Origin: Halomicroarcula saliterrae
GTDB taxonomy: Archaea > Halobacteriota > Halobacteria > Halobacteriales > Haloarculaceae
Assembly: GCF_031624395.1 (NCBI RefSeq)
Contig: NZ_JAMQON010000001.1
Coordinates: 372,001 to 436,000, forward strand
Reading direction: 5' to 3'
DNA length: 64,000 bases
Shown: piece after piece, positions 44,475 through 52,904 of the stretch
How the letters are laid out: every line of letters starts with the position of its first letter
Numbering within the stretch: the first letter of the stretch is position 1
Notes under the pieces: generated by a model
Seen by the model: only the letters and a program-made list of their open reading frames with translations
What the model was told of the DNA's origin: nothing
Databases searched by the model: none
Made by a program: the position numbers and the translations under genes

Positions 44475-44957
44475 ATGACAGAGGAGTTCTCACATGTCGA
44501 CGCCGAGGACGACGCACAGATGGTCGACGTCGGCGAGAAGGCCGACAGCCGGCGCCGGGCGGTCGCCAGCGGGGAGATACGGCTCTCCGACGCGACGCTC
44601 GAAGCCATCGCCGCCGACGAAATCGGGAAGGGCGACGTGTTGACGACGGCCCGAATCGGGGCGATTCAGGCCGTCAAACACACCTGGGAGACGATTCCGA
44701 TGTGCCACCAGATTCCCGTCACGAACGTCGAGACCGACTTCGAGGTCGGGGACGCGGCCGTCGCACTCACCGTCGCGGTCGAGACGGTGGGGAAGACTGG
44801 CTGTGAGATGGAGGCACTGGAGGGTGTGACGACGGGGTTGAACGTCGTCTGGGATATGGTAAAAGCCAGCGAGAAAGACGACGACGGTCAGTACCCGACG
44901 ACGGCTATCGAGGACGTCCGCGTCGTCGAGAAGTCGAAATCAGTGCCACAGGAGTAG
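44475..44957 (+). CDS. moaC: Cyclic pyranopterin monophosphate synthase accessory protein
   Basis: 160 residues from ATG 44475. MoaC signatures: MVDVGEKADSRRRAVASGEI at the start, and IPMCHQIPVTNVE and GCEMEALEGVTTGLNVVWDM further on. It converts 3',8-cH2GTP to cPMP in molybdenum cofactor synthesis. Same strand and 43 bp after the MogA-like gene. Confidence 0.95.
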   Translation: MTEEFSHVDAEDDAQMVDVGEKADSRRRAVASGEIRLSDATLEAIAADEIGKGDVLTTARIGAIQAVKHTWETIPMCHQIPVTNVETDFEVGDAAVALTVAVETVGKTGCEMEALEGVTTGLNVVWDMVKASEKDDDGQYPTTAIEDVRVVEKSKSVPQE

Positions 44958-45082
44958 CCCGACTACCCGGGCCCGACAGCCCGTGTCGGTGCTCCCCGAA
45001 ACCAGCCATGCTGTAGAGTGGTCCGCGGCCGAACCTGCGCTATCGGAAACAACTACGTATGGGCCGCGGATTAGGTACGTAC

Positions 45083-45910
45083 ATGCAGGTTCTGGGCATC
45101 GTGGGGCACTCCGACACCGGGAAGACGACGCTGGTCGAGCGGCTGGTCGAGCGGTGTGCGGGGCGCGTCGCCACGGTCAAACACTGTTCCGAATCGCCCG
45201 ACGTAGAGACCGACGGGAAAGACACGGCGCGCCACCGGGCCGCGGGCGCGGCCGAGACGGTCGCACTGACCGACGACGGCGAGTGGTTTGCCACCGGCGA
45301 GTCCCGCACGCTCGCGGAGACGCTGGACGCGCTTGCGCCCGACTACGACTACGCCTTCGTCGAGGGGTACAGCGGGTCGTCGCTCCCGAAGGTGGTGCTC
45401 GGCGACCGCGAGGCCGCCGACCCCGTCGTCCACCGCGCCGACCGCGGGAGCGAGGCGGACCTCGACGCCGTCCTCGACGCGCTGGCCGAACGGGACCCCT
45501 ACATTACGCTCGAAACGCTGGTCGAATCGGTCAAACGGTCCCCCGACGAGGACCGCGCGGGCGCTATCGCGACGTTCACCGGACGGGTGCGCGCGAAGGA
45601 GAGCCCCGAAGACCGGCCGACCGAACACCTGGAGTTCGAGCGCTACGACGGCGTCGCACAGGAGCGCATGGCCGACCTCCAGCGCGAACTCGAAGCCCGC
45701 GACGGCGTCCACGCGGTCCGGCTCCACCACAAGACCGGGGTCGTCGAGGCCGGCGAGGACATCGTCTTCGTGGTTATCCTCGCCGGCCACCGCGGCGAGG
45801 CCTTCGCTGCCGTGCAGGACGGCATCAACCGGCTCAAAGACGAAGTGCCGCTGTTCAAGAAAGAGGTGACCGTCGACGAGGAGTTCTGGGCCCACGAGCG
45901 GGAGTGTTAG
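45083..45910 (+). CDS. MobB-MoaE fusion protein
   Basis: 275 residues from ATG 45083. The N-terminal half is a MobB P-loop GTPase-like domain (VLGIVGHSDTGKTTLVERLV; later YAFVEGYSGSSLPKVVLG). The C-terminal half (about 145-275) is MoaE, large subunit of molybdopterin synthase, with TFTGRVRAKE, LEFERYDGVAQERM, LHHKTGVVEAGED and the final FKKEVTVDEEFWAH. It couples dithiolene formation to nucleotide attachment in one chain. The MoaD partner is not in this window. Confidence 0.92.
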   Translation: MQVLGIVGHSDTGKTTLVERLVERCAGRVATVKHCSESPDVETDGKDTARHRAAGAAETVALTDDGEWFATGESRTLAETLDALAPDYDYAFVEGYSGSSLPKVVLGDREAADPVVHRADRGSEADLDAVLDALAERDPYITLETLVESVKRSPDEDRAGAIATFTGRVRAKESPEDRPTEHLEFERYDGVAQERMADLQRELEARDGVHAVRLHHKTGVVEAGEDIVFVVILAGHRGEAFAAVQDGINRLKDEVPLFKKEVTVDEEFWAHEREC

Positions 45911-46020
45911 CTGCCTGTCTCGCACCGGCGAGACGGTCACGGCGAAATCGGCGCCGGCGCTCCATCGGCGCTCGAACTGTCGGTTCAGTGGGGATATGCG
46001 CCCGCGTTAGTCGACGGTCG

Positions 46021-46040
46021 CCGACTCCCGGCGGAGTCGG
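46021..46040. terminator. GC-rich hairpin between mobB-moaE and the microprotein gene
   Basis: CCGACTCC-CGGC-GGAGTCGG: an 8-bp perfect stem with a 4-base loop, 111 bp after the MobB-MoaE stop codon and just before the TATA box of the 23-residue peptide gene. It may end the upstream transcript or act as an operator. Confidence 0.35.
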
Positions 46041-46054
46041 TTCGCGTCGATAGT

Positions 46055-46065
46055 TCTTTAAGAAT
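46055..46065 (+). promoter_or_regulatory. TATA box of the 23-residue peptide gene
   Basis: TCTTTAAGAAT centred 26 bases before ATG 46086: ideal leaderless spacing. This supports the tiny ORF as a real gene. Confidence 0.6.
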
Positions 46066-46085
46066 AGCTGTCATACTGTGAAACG

Positions 46086-46157
46086 ATGTCAAAGAAGATA
46101 CTCCTCCTGATTGCAGTCGTCGCTGCCGTCGGCGCGGCGTACGTGGTCAAGAAGTGA
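46086..46157 (+). CDS. 23-residue single-pass membrane microprotein
   Basis: ATG 46086 to TGA 46155-46157 encodes MSKKILLLIAVVAAVGAAY followed by VVKK. Two lysines flank each side of one 19-residue hydrophobic helix with a GxxxA-like pattern. It has its own TATA box at leaderless distance. Its basic ends are unusual in this acidic proteome. Function unknown; it may be a bitopic peptide regulating a membrane protein or a short anchor. No homologue can be named from sequence alone. Confidence 0.55.
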   Translation: MSKKILLLIAVVAAVGAAYVVKK

Positions 46158-46233
46158 GGCCGGCCGCCCTGTCGTATCGTTTTCGACCACCCTTTTCAGA
46201 ACGCTTACCCGACCTACCGACCTAGCCGCTGCC

Positions 46234-47058
46234 ATGTACGGCGTCGTCACGCGCAACGAGGAGGAGACCGAGTGGTCGGAGTTCGACCGGGCGTTCTACG
46301 AGGTCAAGGACGTCACCGGCCGGGCGGTCGAACCCATCGCCGGCGCGGTGAACATGGTGTCGTGTTTCGGGGACAACGCCGTCGAGGGCGAGGAGGAACT
46401 GCTCGCGTTCGACGACGAGGGCACCGCCGCCACCCGGAACGAGCCCTACTTCGACTGGACCTACGTCTGCCCGACTCACGACCGGTATCGGGAGGGGCTC
46501 CTCGACATCATCGAGGAGGCCGCCGCCGTAAACGGGGACGTGCGCCTCGACGACGTGGGGTTCCCGCGTGAGGAGTACTGCCACTGCGAGCGGTGTGACC
46601 AGCGGTTCGCCGACAGCGAGTTCGAGGAGTGGGGAGTCTGGCGGACACAGGTCATCACGGAGTTCGTCGCCGCGGCCCGCGAGCGCGTCCCCGGCGACCT
46701 CTACCTGACGCTGTACCCCGACCCCTACCCCGGCCACCTAGAGGCCCGGACCGGCGTCGCCGTCGACGACATCGAACCCTACGTCGACGAGTTCGTCGTT
46801 CCGATATACGATATGGCCTACTCGACGACCTACTGGCTGGAGATTCTGGCGAAGGGGTTTCGCGACCGGCTCTCGACGCCGTTCAGCATCGAACTGTACG
46901 CCGTCGACGTCGACATAGACGACCTCGCGAAGGCCGTCGAGGTGGCGGAGGCGTACGGCCGCTCCGTCCTCTTTGGCTACGACGCCAGCAACGCCCGGGC
47001 GACGATTCGCCGCCTCGGCGCCGACGCTCGCGACGGCCGCTCGTTCGGCCCGGAATAA
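46234..47058 (+). CDS. Uncharacterised putative TIM-barrel protein
   Basis: 274 residues from ATG 46234. The strand-helix pattern (DVRLDDVGFPRE, LYLTLYPDPYPGH, EFVVPIYDMAYS, FSIELYAVDVDID, GYDASNARATIRRL) resembles a glycoside-hydrolase-like TIM barrel with several acidic residues at strand ends. A Cys cluster YCHCERCDQRF (about 115-121) may hold zinc. No catalytic pair can be assigned with certainty. Monocistronic, between the microprotein and a Gly-zipper protein. Confidence 0.6.
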   Translation: MYGVVTRNEEETEWSEFDRAFYEVKDVTGRAVEPIAGAVNMVSCFGDNAVEGEEELLAFDDEGTAATRNEPYFDWTYVCPTHDRYREGLLDIIEEAAAVNGDVRLDDVGFPREEYCHCERCDQRFADSEFEEWGVWRTQVITEFVAAARERVPGDLYLTLYPDPYPGHLEARTGVAVDDIEPYVDEFVVPIYDMAYSTTYWLEILAKGFRDRLSTPFSIELYAVDVDIDDLAKAVEVAEAYGRSVLFGYDASNARATIRRLGADARDGRSFGPE

Positions 47059-47111
47059 CGGCCCGGCAGTCGCCACGTGGGTTTTTACGTCCAAGCGCCG
47101 AACACTGTGGT

Positions 47112-47351
47112 ATGCGAAACCGAATCAAACGCGCAGTTAGCCGTGCCAAGTACGCAGCGACTGGCGGGGCTGTCGGCGGAGCCCTCGGCGGACTGTTCAG
47201 CCCGAAGGCCGCGAGCACTGGCGCCGGTATCGGGGCGTTCGTCGGCGCGATGGTCGGAGAGAAGTGGGCCGAGGCCGAGCCGGTCGTCGAGCGGGCCAAG
47301 GAGTCGGCGAAGGCCAGGGCCGGCGACCGCCTCGGGAGCGCGGAGAGCTGA
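47112..47351 (+). CDS. Gly-zipper (YMGG-like) small membrane protein
   Basis: 79 residues from ATG 47112. A basic start (MRNRIKRAVSRAKYA) leads into a Gly-zipper helix pair (GGAVGGALGGLF, GAGIGAFVGAMVGEKW), then an amphipathic acidic tail. Such GxxxG-rich hairpins insert in membranes and oligomerise. Specific function unknown. It starts 53 bp after the putative TIM-barrel gene. Confidence 0.6.
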   Translation: MRNRIKRAVSRAKYAATGGAVGGALGGLFSPKAASTGAGIGAFVGAMVGEKWAEAEPVVERAKESAKARAGDRLGSAES

Positions 47352-47386
47352 CGCGGTCACGGCGTCGTCCCCGAAGACGCGACCCG

Positions 47387-47941
47387 CTACGACCGCTCGC
47401 GCCAGCGCTGAATCTCCTCGCGGTCGCGCGTGTCCGCCGGTAGCTCGTCGAACCAGCGGGCCTCGCTTATCTCGTTGTCGGGGTCCTGTACGGCGATATC
47501 AGTCGTCTCTGCCCGCGCCTCGAAGACGGGGAGCACCCCCCACGTGTTGTTGTTGTCGCAGTAGAACTCGATGCGTCCGAGCATCCCCAGCCCGTCGATG
47601 GTGGCCTCGATGCCGCTCTCCTCCCGGAGTTCGCGCAGCGCGGCGTCGCTGAACGTCTCCCCCGGGTCGAGCTCGCCGCCGGGTAACACCCACATGTCGA
47701 CGCCGTCGTGGCGCACCAGCAGGAGCTCGCCGGTCGGCCGGAAGGCGAGCGAGTGTGCGCCGAAGGGCGCGCCGTGGTCCCGGGCGTCCTCGGCGACAGT
47801 CCGAAACCGGGGCCGCTGTACCCGCCGGTGGCGGGTGAACTCCACGAACCCGTCGTACTCCTCGACCAGGTCGTGGTAGGTCTGTTCGGCCTGCTGACTG
47901 GCCACGTCGGCGAGATACCACAGGTCGTCGACAGTGGTCAT
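47387..47941 (-). CDS. Nudix hydrolase
   Basis: 184 residues. The Nudix box GGELDPGETFSDAALRELRE with EESGI is complete (about 88-110, including the GE..REL.EE glutamates). An N-terminal helical segment (VDDLWYLADVASQQAEQTYH) and the C-terminal ARWFDELP segment are typical of haloarchaeal members. It hydrolyses a nucleoside diphosphate-linked substrate, not identifiable. Confidence 0.9.
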   Translation of the reverse strand: MTTVDDLWYLADVASQQAEQTYHDLVEEYDGFVEFTRHRRVQRPRFRTVAEDARDHGAPFGAHSLAFRPTGELLLVRHDGVDMWVLPGGELDPGETFSDAALRELREESGIEATIDGLGMLGRIEFYCDNNNTWGVLPVFEARAETTDIAVQDPDNEISEARWFDELPADTRDREEIQRWRERS

Positions 47942-48102
47942 CTGTCTCCGGCGAGCGCGTCGTAGCTAACGGGCGCAGACGGGGAGGCGAGAGGGTGAGA
48001 GAGACCGGTCATGCCCGCCGGTACGCGAGAGAATCACTATAAGCCTTCGACACGCGGGGCTGAATCAGTCCCTTTTTGAACAGCCATCGAGTACCCAGCC
48101 CT

Positions 48103-48285
48103 ATGGCATTCGAAGAAGACGACACGGTCATTCTCCACGACGAGCACAGCGACTACGACGGTGAGACGGGGACCATCACGCAGGTGGTCGATACGATGTT
48201 CGGCGACGCGAACTACACCGTCTCCTTCGAGGACGGCCAGGAACAGGGCGTCCCCGAGGACAACCTCGAAGCCAGCGAGGAGTAA
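48103..48285 (+). CDS. Small acidic beta-barrel protein (DUF1918/KOW-like)
   Basis: 60 residues from ATG 48103. A single small beta-barrel: DDTVILHDEHSDYDGETGTI, VDTMFGDANYTVSFEDGQEQ and GVPEDNLEASEE. The pattern resembles DUF1918 or KOW-like modules; a nucleic acid role is not established. A TATA-like CTATAAG (48037-48043) lies upstream with a short leader. The next gene starts one base after its stop, so it may be co-transcribed with the RNase P block. Confidence 0.65.
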   Translation: MAFEEDDTVILHDEHSDYDGETGTITQVVDTMFGDANYTVSFEDGQEQGVPEDNLEASEE

Positions 48286-48286
48286 G

Positions 48287-48712
48287 GTGTCGTCGGTTCC
48301 GTTCCACTACGTCGACCTCCGCGCGTTCTGTTACGCGACGGAGGACGAGAAACGCGTCGAGGCGGCCCTCCGGACGTATCTCCCCGAGGAGTACGACCTC
48401 GACCGGGCGGAGAGCGAGGGCCACTACGGCGACCGCATCGTCGTCTACTCGGCGCGCGTCGAGAACGCCGACGACGTCCGCCACGTCCTCTCACAGGTTG
48501 CGACGCTCTCGGATATCGACGCGGTGCGTGCGGAACTGGACGACAGGGTCGACGACAACTGTTCGTTTTTCCTCACGCTGGACAAGCAGTCGGCCTTCCG
48601 CGGCTCGGTCGAGCGCGGCGACGGGCTGACGCTCCGCGCGAAGGTCGAGGCCTACCCGGCCAAACGCGAGAACGCCGTCGAGAACGCTCGGGACCTGCTC
48701 GCCGAACTGTGA
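48287..48712 (+). CDS. RNA-binding protein, exosome-associated family (COG1325)
   Basis: 141 residues from GTG 48287. It starts PFHYVDLRAFCYATEDEKRV and has a LRTYLPEEYDLDRAESEGHY segment and the later SFFLTLDKQSAFRG, matching the COG1325/PF01877 archaeal RNA-binding family. It is linked by gene order to RNA processing. Its stop overlaps the start of the RNase P p30 gene by 1 bp, and it lies 1 bp after the small barrel protein. Confidence 0.75.
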   Translation: MSSVPFHYVDLRAFCYATEDEKRVEAALRTYLPEEYDLDRAESEGHYGDRIVVYSARVENADDVRHVLSQVATLSDIDAVRAELDDRVDDNCSFFLTLDKQSAFRGSVERGDGLTLRAKVEAYPAKRENAVENARDLLAEL

Positions 48713-49407
48713 TGTACGAGGCCGTTCACGCCCGTCCGGACGGCCCGAGCACGGTCGCGAGACAGGCACGGACGGCCGCGGACTACGGGTTCGACGGCGT
48801 CGTCGTCCGCAACCACGGCGACGCGGGGACGCCCGACGATATCGACGCCGTCGCCGACAGCCTCGACGTGGACGTGGTCGAGGGCGTCGAGATTCGAGCC
48901 GACGACCCCTCCCAGGCCAGCGGGCTCGTGGGCAACCACCGCTCGAAGCGGACCATCGTCGCCGTCCACGGCGGGGACAGAGCGCTCAACCGGTTCGCCG
49001 TCGAGAACTCCGCCGTCGACGTACTCGCACACCCGATGGCCGGAAACGGGGATTTCAACCACGTGCTGGCGAAGGCCGCCGCCGACAACGGCGTCCGTAT
49101 CGAGTTCTCGCTCCGGTCGGTCGTCCACGAGAGCGGCGGCAGCCGCGTGCGCCAGCTCGGTGCCCTCCGGAAGCTCCGGGAGCTCGTCGCCGATGCGGAC
49201 GCCCCGTACGTCGTCAGCTCGGACCCGCGGAGCCATCTGGAGTTCCGGGCGCCCCGGGAGCTGTGTGCGCTGGGCGAGCAGATCGGCTTCGACGCCGACG
49301 ACATCCGCGCGGGGCTGGTCGAGTGGGGCCGGCTGGCCGACCGCAACCGCGACCGGGCGGGCGATTCCTACGTCGAACCCGGCGTGAGGCTCGACGAACC
49401 GGAGTAG
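48712..49407 (+). CDS. rnp3: RNase P protein component 3 (p30)
   Basis: 231 residues from ATG 48712. It has the PHP-like TIM barrel of Rpp30 with YGFDGVVVRNHG, DVVEGVEIRADDPSQ, VDVLAHPM and IEFSLRSVVHESGGSRVRQL, plus a late SDPRSHLEFRAPRELCAL segment. It binds the RNase P RNA with Pop5 to mature tRNA 5' ends. Upstream overlap 1 bp; downstream a short membrane protein gene intervenes before rnp2. Confidence 0.88.
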   Translation: MYEAVHARPDGPSTVARQARTAADYGFDGVVVRNHGDAGTPDDIDAVADSLDVDVVEGVEIRADDPSQASGLVGNHRSKRTIVAVHGGDRALNRFAVENSAVDVLAHPMAGNGDFNHVLAKAAADNGVRIEFSLRSVVHESGGSRVRQLGALRKLRELVADADAPYVVSSDPRSHLEFRAPRELCALGEQIGFDADDIRAGLVEWGRLADRNRDRAGDSYVEPGVRLDEPE

Positions 49408-49425
49408 TGCCCCTGAATCTGGTGT

Positions 49426-49436
49426 CTTTATTTATC
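49426..49436 (+). promoter_or_regulatory. TATA box of the 139-residue membrane protein
   Basis: CTTTATTTATC centred about 28 bases before the ATG at 49459; gives this gene its own promoter inside the rnp3-rnp2 interval. Confidence 0.6.
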
Positions 49437-49458
49437 ACGAGGGCCACAAGAGTAATAT

Positions 49459-49878
49459 ATGGCTGACACGAGTCCGAGGTTTGGTGGTCTCGTGGTCGCC
49501 TCGCTCGCGGGCGTGGTGGGCACAAAGTATCTCTTGGGGGGAGCACTGGCGGGGGCCGGTGTCTCTGTCGTTCAATCCGTTCTTGTCACGGACAGCCTCG
49601 CAGTGACCTTCGCCGTCGGCATACTGCTTGGCATCGTCACCGGTGCGCTCGCCGGCGGGTTCATCCTGGCCCGAGTGATGACAATCGTCTCGTTCCTGAC
49701 CGTCATGGCGCTCAGTGTTCCCGCGCTCCGGATCGGCGACCCCGTCATCGTCGCCGAGAGCGTCGGGATGGGGCTGGCGCTGCTCTACCTGTTCGTCCGG
49801 AGCCCGATAGAGCGCGTCGAAGCGGCCCATATCGACGACACAGACAGCGCCAGTCGGACCGGGTCGACGCTCCGGTGA
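49459..49878 (+). CDS. Small polytopic membrane protein, unknown function
   Basis: 139 residues with about four hydrophobic helices (VVASLAGVVGTKYLLGGALA; LAVTFAVGILLGIVTGALAG; IVSFLTVMALSVPA; LALLYLFVRSP) and a polar C-terminal tail. No enzyme motif. It has its own TATA box and separates rnp3 from rnp2, so it is not obviously part of the RNase P operon. Confidence 0.6.
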   Translation: MADTSPRFGGLVVASLAGVVGTKYLLGGALAGAGVSVVQSVLVTDSLAVTFAVGILLGIVTGALAGGFILARVMTIVSFLTVMALSVPALRIGDPVIVAESVGMGLALLYLFVRSPIERVEAAHIDDTDSASRTGSTLR

Positions 49879-49961
49879 CGGCCACGACGCGACGATGACA
49901 TCCGTTTTCACCCCGGCGCGCCAAGCGGTCGTATGACCGACGGCTCCCGGGGTGTCCCATC

Positions 49962-50438
49962 GTGAAGCACCTCCCGAAACATCTCCAGCCCCGCTGGCGG
50001 TATCTCGCCGTGGCCATCGAGACGTGGCCCGACGCCGACCTCGACCGTCGCTCGTTCCAGCGCGAGGCGTGGTACGCGGCCCAGAATCTCCTCGGTGACA
50101 CCGGCAGCGCCGAGACGGACATGACCGTCGTCAGGTTCGACCACGACGACGGCCTCGGCCACGCCATCGTCCGGGTCCGGCGCGGTCACACAGACCAAGC
50201 GAGAGCGGCGCTGGCCTGTATCGACGGCGTCGACGGTGACCCGCTCGGGCTCCGTGTCAGTGGCACAAGCGGGACCGTCCGTGCGTGTGAGGAAAAATAT
50301 ATACGCGGCCCGGCAAAACCACCGGAACAGAGACACGTCGTGTTCGACAACCGGAATCGGCGTGCCGTCGCTCGCGACGGGCGGGTGGACGTGCACACCG
50401 ACGGCGGGTTCGTCGGCGCGACAGACCTCGACATCTAA
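49962..50438 (+). CDS. rnp2: RNase P protein component 2 (Pop5)
   Basis: 158 residues from GTG 49962. It starts MKHLPKHLQPRWRYLAVAIE with RRSFQREAWYAAQNLLGD and the LGHAIVRVRRGHTDQARAAL strand-helix segment, as in archaeal Pop5. An acidic C-terminus (DVHTDGGFVGATDLDI) follows. It binds RNase P RNA together with p30. A tiny ATG frame (49933-49965) overlaps its start. The proteasome gene follows 4 bp later. Confidence 0.88.
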   Translation: MKHLPKHLQPRWRYLAVAIETWPDADLDRRSFQREAWYAAQNLLGDTGSAETDMTVVRFDHDDGLGHAIVRVRRGHTDQARAALACIDGVDGDPLGLRVSGTSGTVRACEEKYIRGPAKPPEQRHVVFDNRNRRAVARDGRVDVHTDGGFVGATDLDI

Positions 50439-50442
50439 CACT

Positions 50443-51225
50443 ATGCAGGGACAAAACCAACAGCAGGCGTACGACCGCGGGATAACTATCTTCTCTCCGG
50501 ACGGGCGTCTCTATCAGGTCGAATACGCCCGCGAAGCGGTCAAACGCGGCACGGCGAGTATCGGCATTCGGACCAGCGACGGTGTCGTGCTGGCCGTGGA
50601 CAAGCGCATCCGCTCGCCGCTGATGGAACGCTCCTCCGTGGAGAAAATCCACAAGGCGGACGACCACATCGGCATCGCCTCGGCCGGCCACGTCGCCGAC
50701 GCCCGACAGCTCATCGACTTCGCCCGGCGGCAGGCACAGGTCAACCACCTGCGCTACGGCGAACCGGTCGGCGTCGAGACGCTCACGAAGGAGATTACCG
50801 ACTACATCCAGCAGTACACGCAGGTCGGAGGGGCACGCCCCTTCGGCGTCGCGCTCATCATCGCCGGCATCGCCAACGGCGAACCGCGGCTGTACGAGAC
50901 GGACCCGTCGGGGACGCCCTACGAGTGGAAGGCCCTCGCGGTGGGAGCCGACCGCGGCGACATCCGGGACTACCTCGAAGAGCACTACGACGAGACGATG
51001 ACCCTCGACGAGGGCGTCGACCTCGCGCTCGAAGCGCTCGCTTCGGTCGCCGAGGACGGCCTCGCCCCGGAGGGTATCGGCATCGCGACCATCGACGTCG
51101 AGACGGAGGAGTTCGGCGAACTGAGCGACGAAGTGAAGAAAACGCATCTCGAAGCCACCGACCTGCTCGCCGACGGCGACGCCGGCGACGACGCCGACGA
51201 CGCCGACGAAACCGACGAGGAGTAA
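50443..51225 (+). CDS. psmA: Proteasome subunit alpha
   Basis: 260 residues. The alpha-subunit N-terminal signature YDRGITIFSPDGRLYQVEYA is followed by the KRGTASIGIRTSDGVVLAVD strand and the ARPFGVALIIAG segment. The N-terminal helix MQGQNQQQA gates the 20S core. The C-terminal tail is very acidic (DADDADETDEE). It starts 4 bp after rnp2, a conserved archaeal arrangement. Confidence 0.97.
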   Translation: MQGQNQQQAYDRGITIFSPDGRLYQVEYAREAVKRGTASIGIRTSDGVVLAVDKRIRSPLMERSSVEKIHKADDHIGIASAGHVADARQLIDFARRQAQVNHLRYGEPVGVETLTKEITDYIQQYTQVGGARPFGVALIIAGIANGEPRLYETDPSGTPYEWKALAVGADRGDIRDYLEEHYDETMTLDEGVDLALEALASVAEDGLAPEGIGIATIDVETEEFGELSDEVKKTHLEATDLLADGDAGDDADDADETDEE

Positions 51226-51284
51226 GCGGTTTCATTTTTCCACACGTCCATAGAATTAAGCCCCGGAGTGGCCAAGCCGTGTGT

Positions 51285-51644
51285 ATGATGTGTCCACGGT
51301 GTGGGGGACGGCTCACGCGGTATCGGCTCGACGAGCGGGAGACTGTCGGCTGTCAGGAGTGTGAGTACGTGGGCGTCTCGGTCGACCACACGGCCGAACA
51401 CGGCCGACCGGAGTCGTGGGACGACGCGATAGACCGGTTCCAGGAACAGGGCCAGTCGGTGGTGACGGTGACCCGCGACGACCTGCCGGCCGACGTGCCG
51501 GTCGCCGAGTCGAACGATACGGCGCTCGGAAACGGGGTCGACGGCGAACGAGCCGCGGACATCGAGGACTTGGTGTTGCCGGTTTTCGACGAGGCGGACG
51601 CTCACGACGACGCAGGCGACGCGACGGTGACCGACCCGAGCTAA
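51285..51644 (+). CDS. Zinc-ribbon protein with an acidic tail
   Basis: 119 residues from ATG 51285 (a second ATG follows at 51288). A zinc ribbon formed by CPRCGGRLTRY and VGCQECEYVGV (four Cys) is followed by a helical segment WDDAIDRFQEQGQSVVTV and an acidic tail. A TATA-like GAATTAAGC (51253-51261) lies upstream. Possibly a DNA- or RNA-binding regulator; no target known. Confidence 0.7.
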   Translation: MMCPRCGGRLTRYRLDERETVGCQECEYVGVSVDHTAEHGRPESWDDAIDRFQEQGQSVVTVTRDDLPADVPVAESNDTALGNGVDGERAADIEDLVLPVFDEADAHDDAGDATVTDPS

Positions 51645-51687
51645 TCGACAGCCCGTGACCGAACGAGAGAATCGACCGGGGATTCGG

Positions 51688-52737
51688 TCAGTCGTTGGCT
51701 TCGACTTCTTCCTCTTCGTCCGTGGCCGCTGCCCCGTCCGCGCTGCCGCGCCCCTCCTCCTCTTCCTCGGAGCGGGCGGCGACGAGCGAGCCGCGCGAGA
51801 CGCTGTACATCGGCTCGTCCGCGTGTTGGACGTCGCTGATGGAGAACGGAATCGAGGCGTCTTGGAGGTGCTGCTCGAACAGCTTCTTGAAGCCCTTCGG
51901 CGAGGAGGTGCCGCCGGTGACGACGACCGGCACGTCCAGCCCTTCCTCGATGTCTTCTTCGTCGACCTCTTCCTGAATCTTTCCGATGACGTAGTCCAGC
52001 AGGTTCTCGTAGTAGATCGAGAGGGCGCCCTCGACGCCGCCCACGTCGGTCTCGAAGTCGAGCTCGAAGTCGTCTTCCTTGATAGAAGTGACCTTATCGA
52101 CCGGCTTGCCCGTCGCCTGGGCGGCCTGCTCGTCGACCCAGTCCCCGCCGCGGGCGACGGAGAACTTCATCACCGGCACCGCGTAGTAGGACAGACAGAC
52201 GTTGGTCATCCCGGCACCGAAGCTGATACCCAGTCCGGTAAAGTCCCTGTCGGCGAGGTCGGAGTAGATGACTGCCATCCCCTCGTTGATGGGTTCCGCG
52301 TCGTACCCCATGTCGTTGAGGAACGACTGGATGGTCTTCTGGTGATACAGCGTGCTCAGGTCCGAGTCGATGGGGTCGGCCGGCGAGGAGAAGTACAGCT
52401 TCTCGTCGGGGTGGTTCGGTGAGCCCACGACCTGCTCGATGATGAGCTTCATCATCGGAATCGCGGACTGCTCGTCCGAGGAGAGAATCCCCTGGGACAT
52501 CGGCCGGCGTGTCTCCTGATTGAAGATGTTCGCGAAGTTGAGCGCGTCGTCGCCGAGCACGTAGACGTCGTCGTCCTTTCGGATATGCAATACGTCAGAC
52601 CGAGAGAGCATCCGTTCGGCCATATCGCTGTACTCGATCTCGACGAACGAGTTTCGCTGCTGAACGAATACGGTGTCCGTACCGTCTTGCTGTGCCGAAA
52701 TAAGGTTCATCGTCCCAACGTCAAGTCCTTTTGCCAT
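51688..52737 (-). CDS. Salactin-like actin homologue
   Basis: 349 residues from ATG 52737 ([16 protein letters not shown]). It follows the actin/Hsp70 ATPase layout: a phosphate-1 loop GLDVGTMNL, a phosphate-2 loop [16 protein letters not shown] near 170, and the adenosine-binding [13 protein letters not shown] near 275. The sequence matches salactin, the haloarchaeal actin-like filament protein of Halobacterium, as I recall it. The C-terminus is an acidic tail ([20 protein letters not shown]). It likely forms dynamic filaments at cell poles. An upstream in-frame ATG (52770) is less likely. Confidence 0.8.
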   Translation of the reverse strand: MAKGLDVGTMNLISAQQDGTDTVFVQQRNSFVEIEYSDMAERMLSRSDVLHIRKDDDVYVLGDDALNFANIFNQETRRPMSQGILSSDEQSAIPMMKLIIEQVVGSPNHPDEKLYFSSPADPIDSDLSTLYHQKTIQSFLNDMGYDAEPINEGMAVIYSDLADRDFTGLGISFGAGMTNVCLSYYAVPVMKFSVARGGDWVDEQAAQATGKPVDKVTSIKEDDFELDFETDVGGVEGALSIYYENLLDYVIGKIQEEVDEEDIEEGLDVPVVVTGGTSSPKGFKKLFEQHLQDASIPFSISDVQHADEPMYSVSRGSLVAARSEEEEEGRGSADGAAATDEEEEVEAND

Positions 52738-52904
52738 GAGTAGTTCACTAATAATTCCCGCATACTCCACATAAATGTACGTATCTACCTGATTCGTTAT
52801 TGTTTTTAGCTGACTAAATGTGGAATGTCGGCATGAATATTCAACTAGGTTCCGGAACGATATATATCAACAGCCGGACGGGAACGGTCTCCGGAGTGGC
52901 CCGC

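Noticed and set aside
44983..46053. 356-residue Arg-rich plus frame
   Set aside because: Frame-shifted shadow of MobB-MoaE.
49933..49965. Ten-residue ATG frame overlapping the rnp2 start
   Set aside because: Too short, no promoter of its own; probably chance, although it could act in translational coupling.
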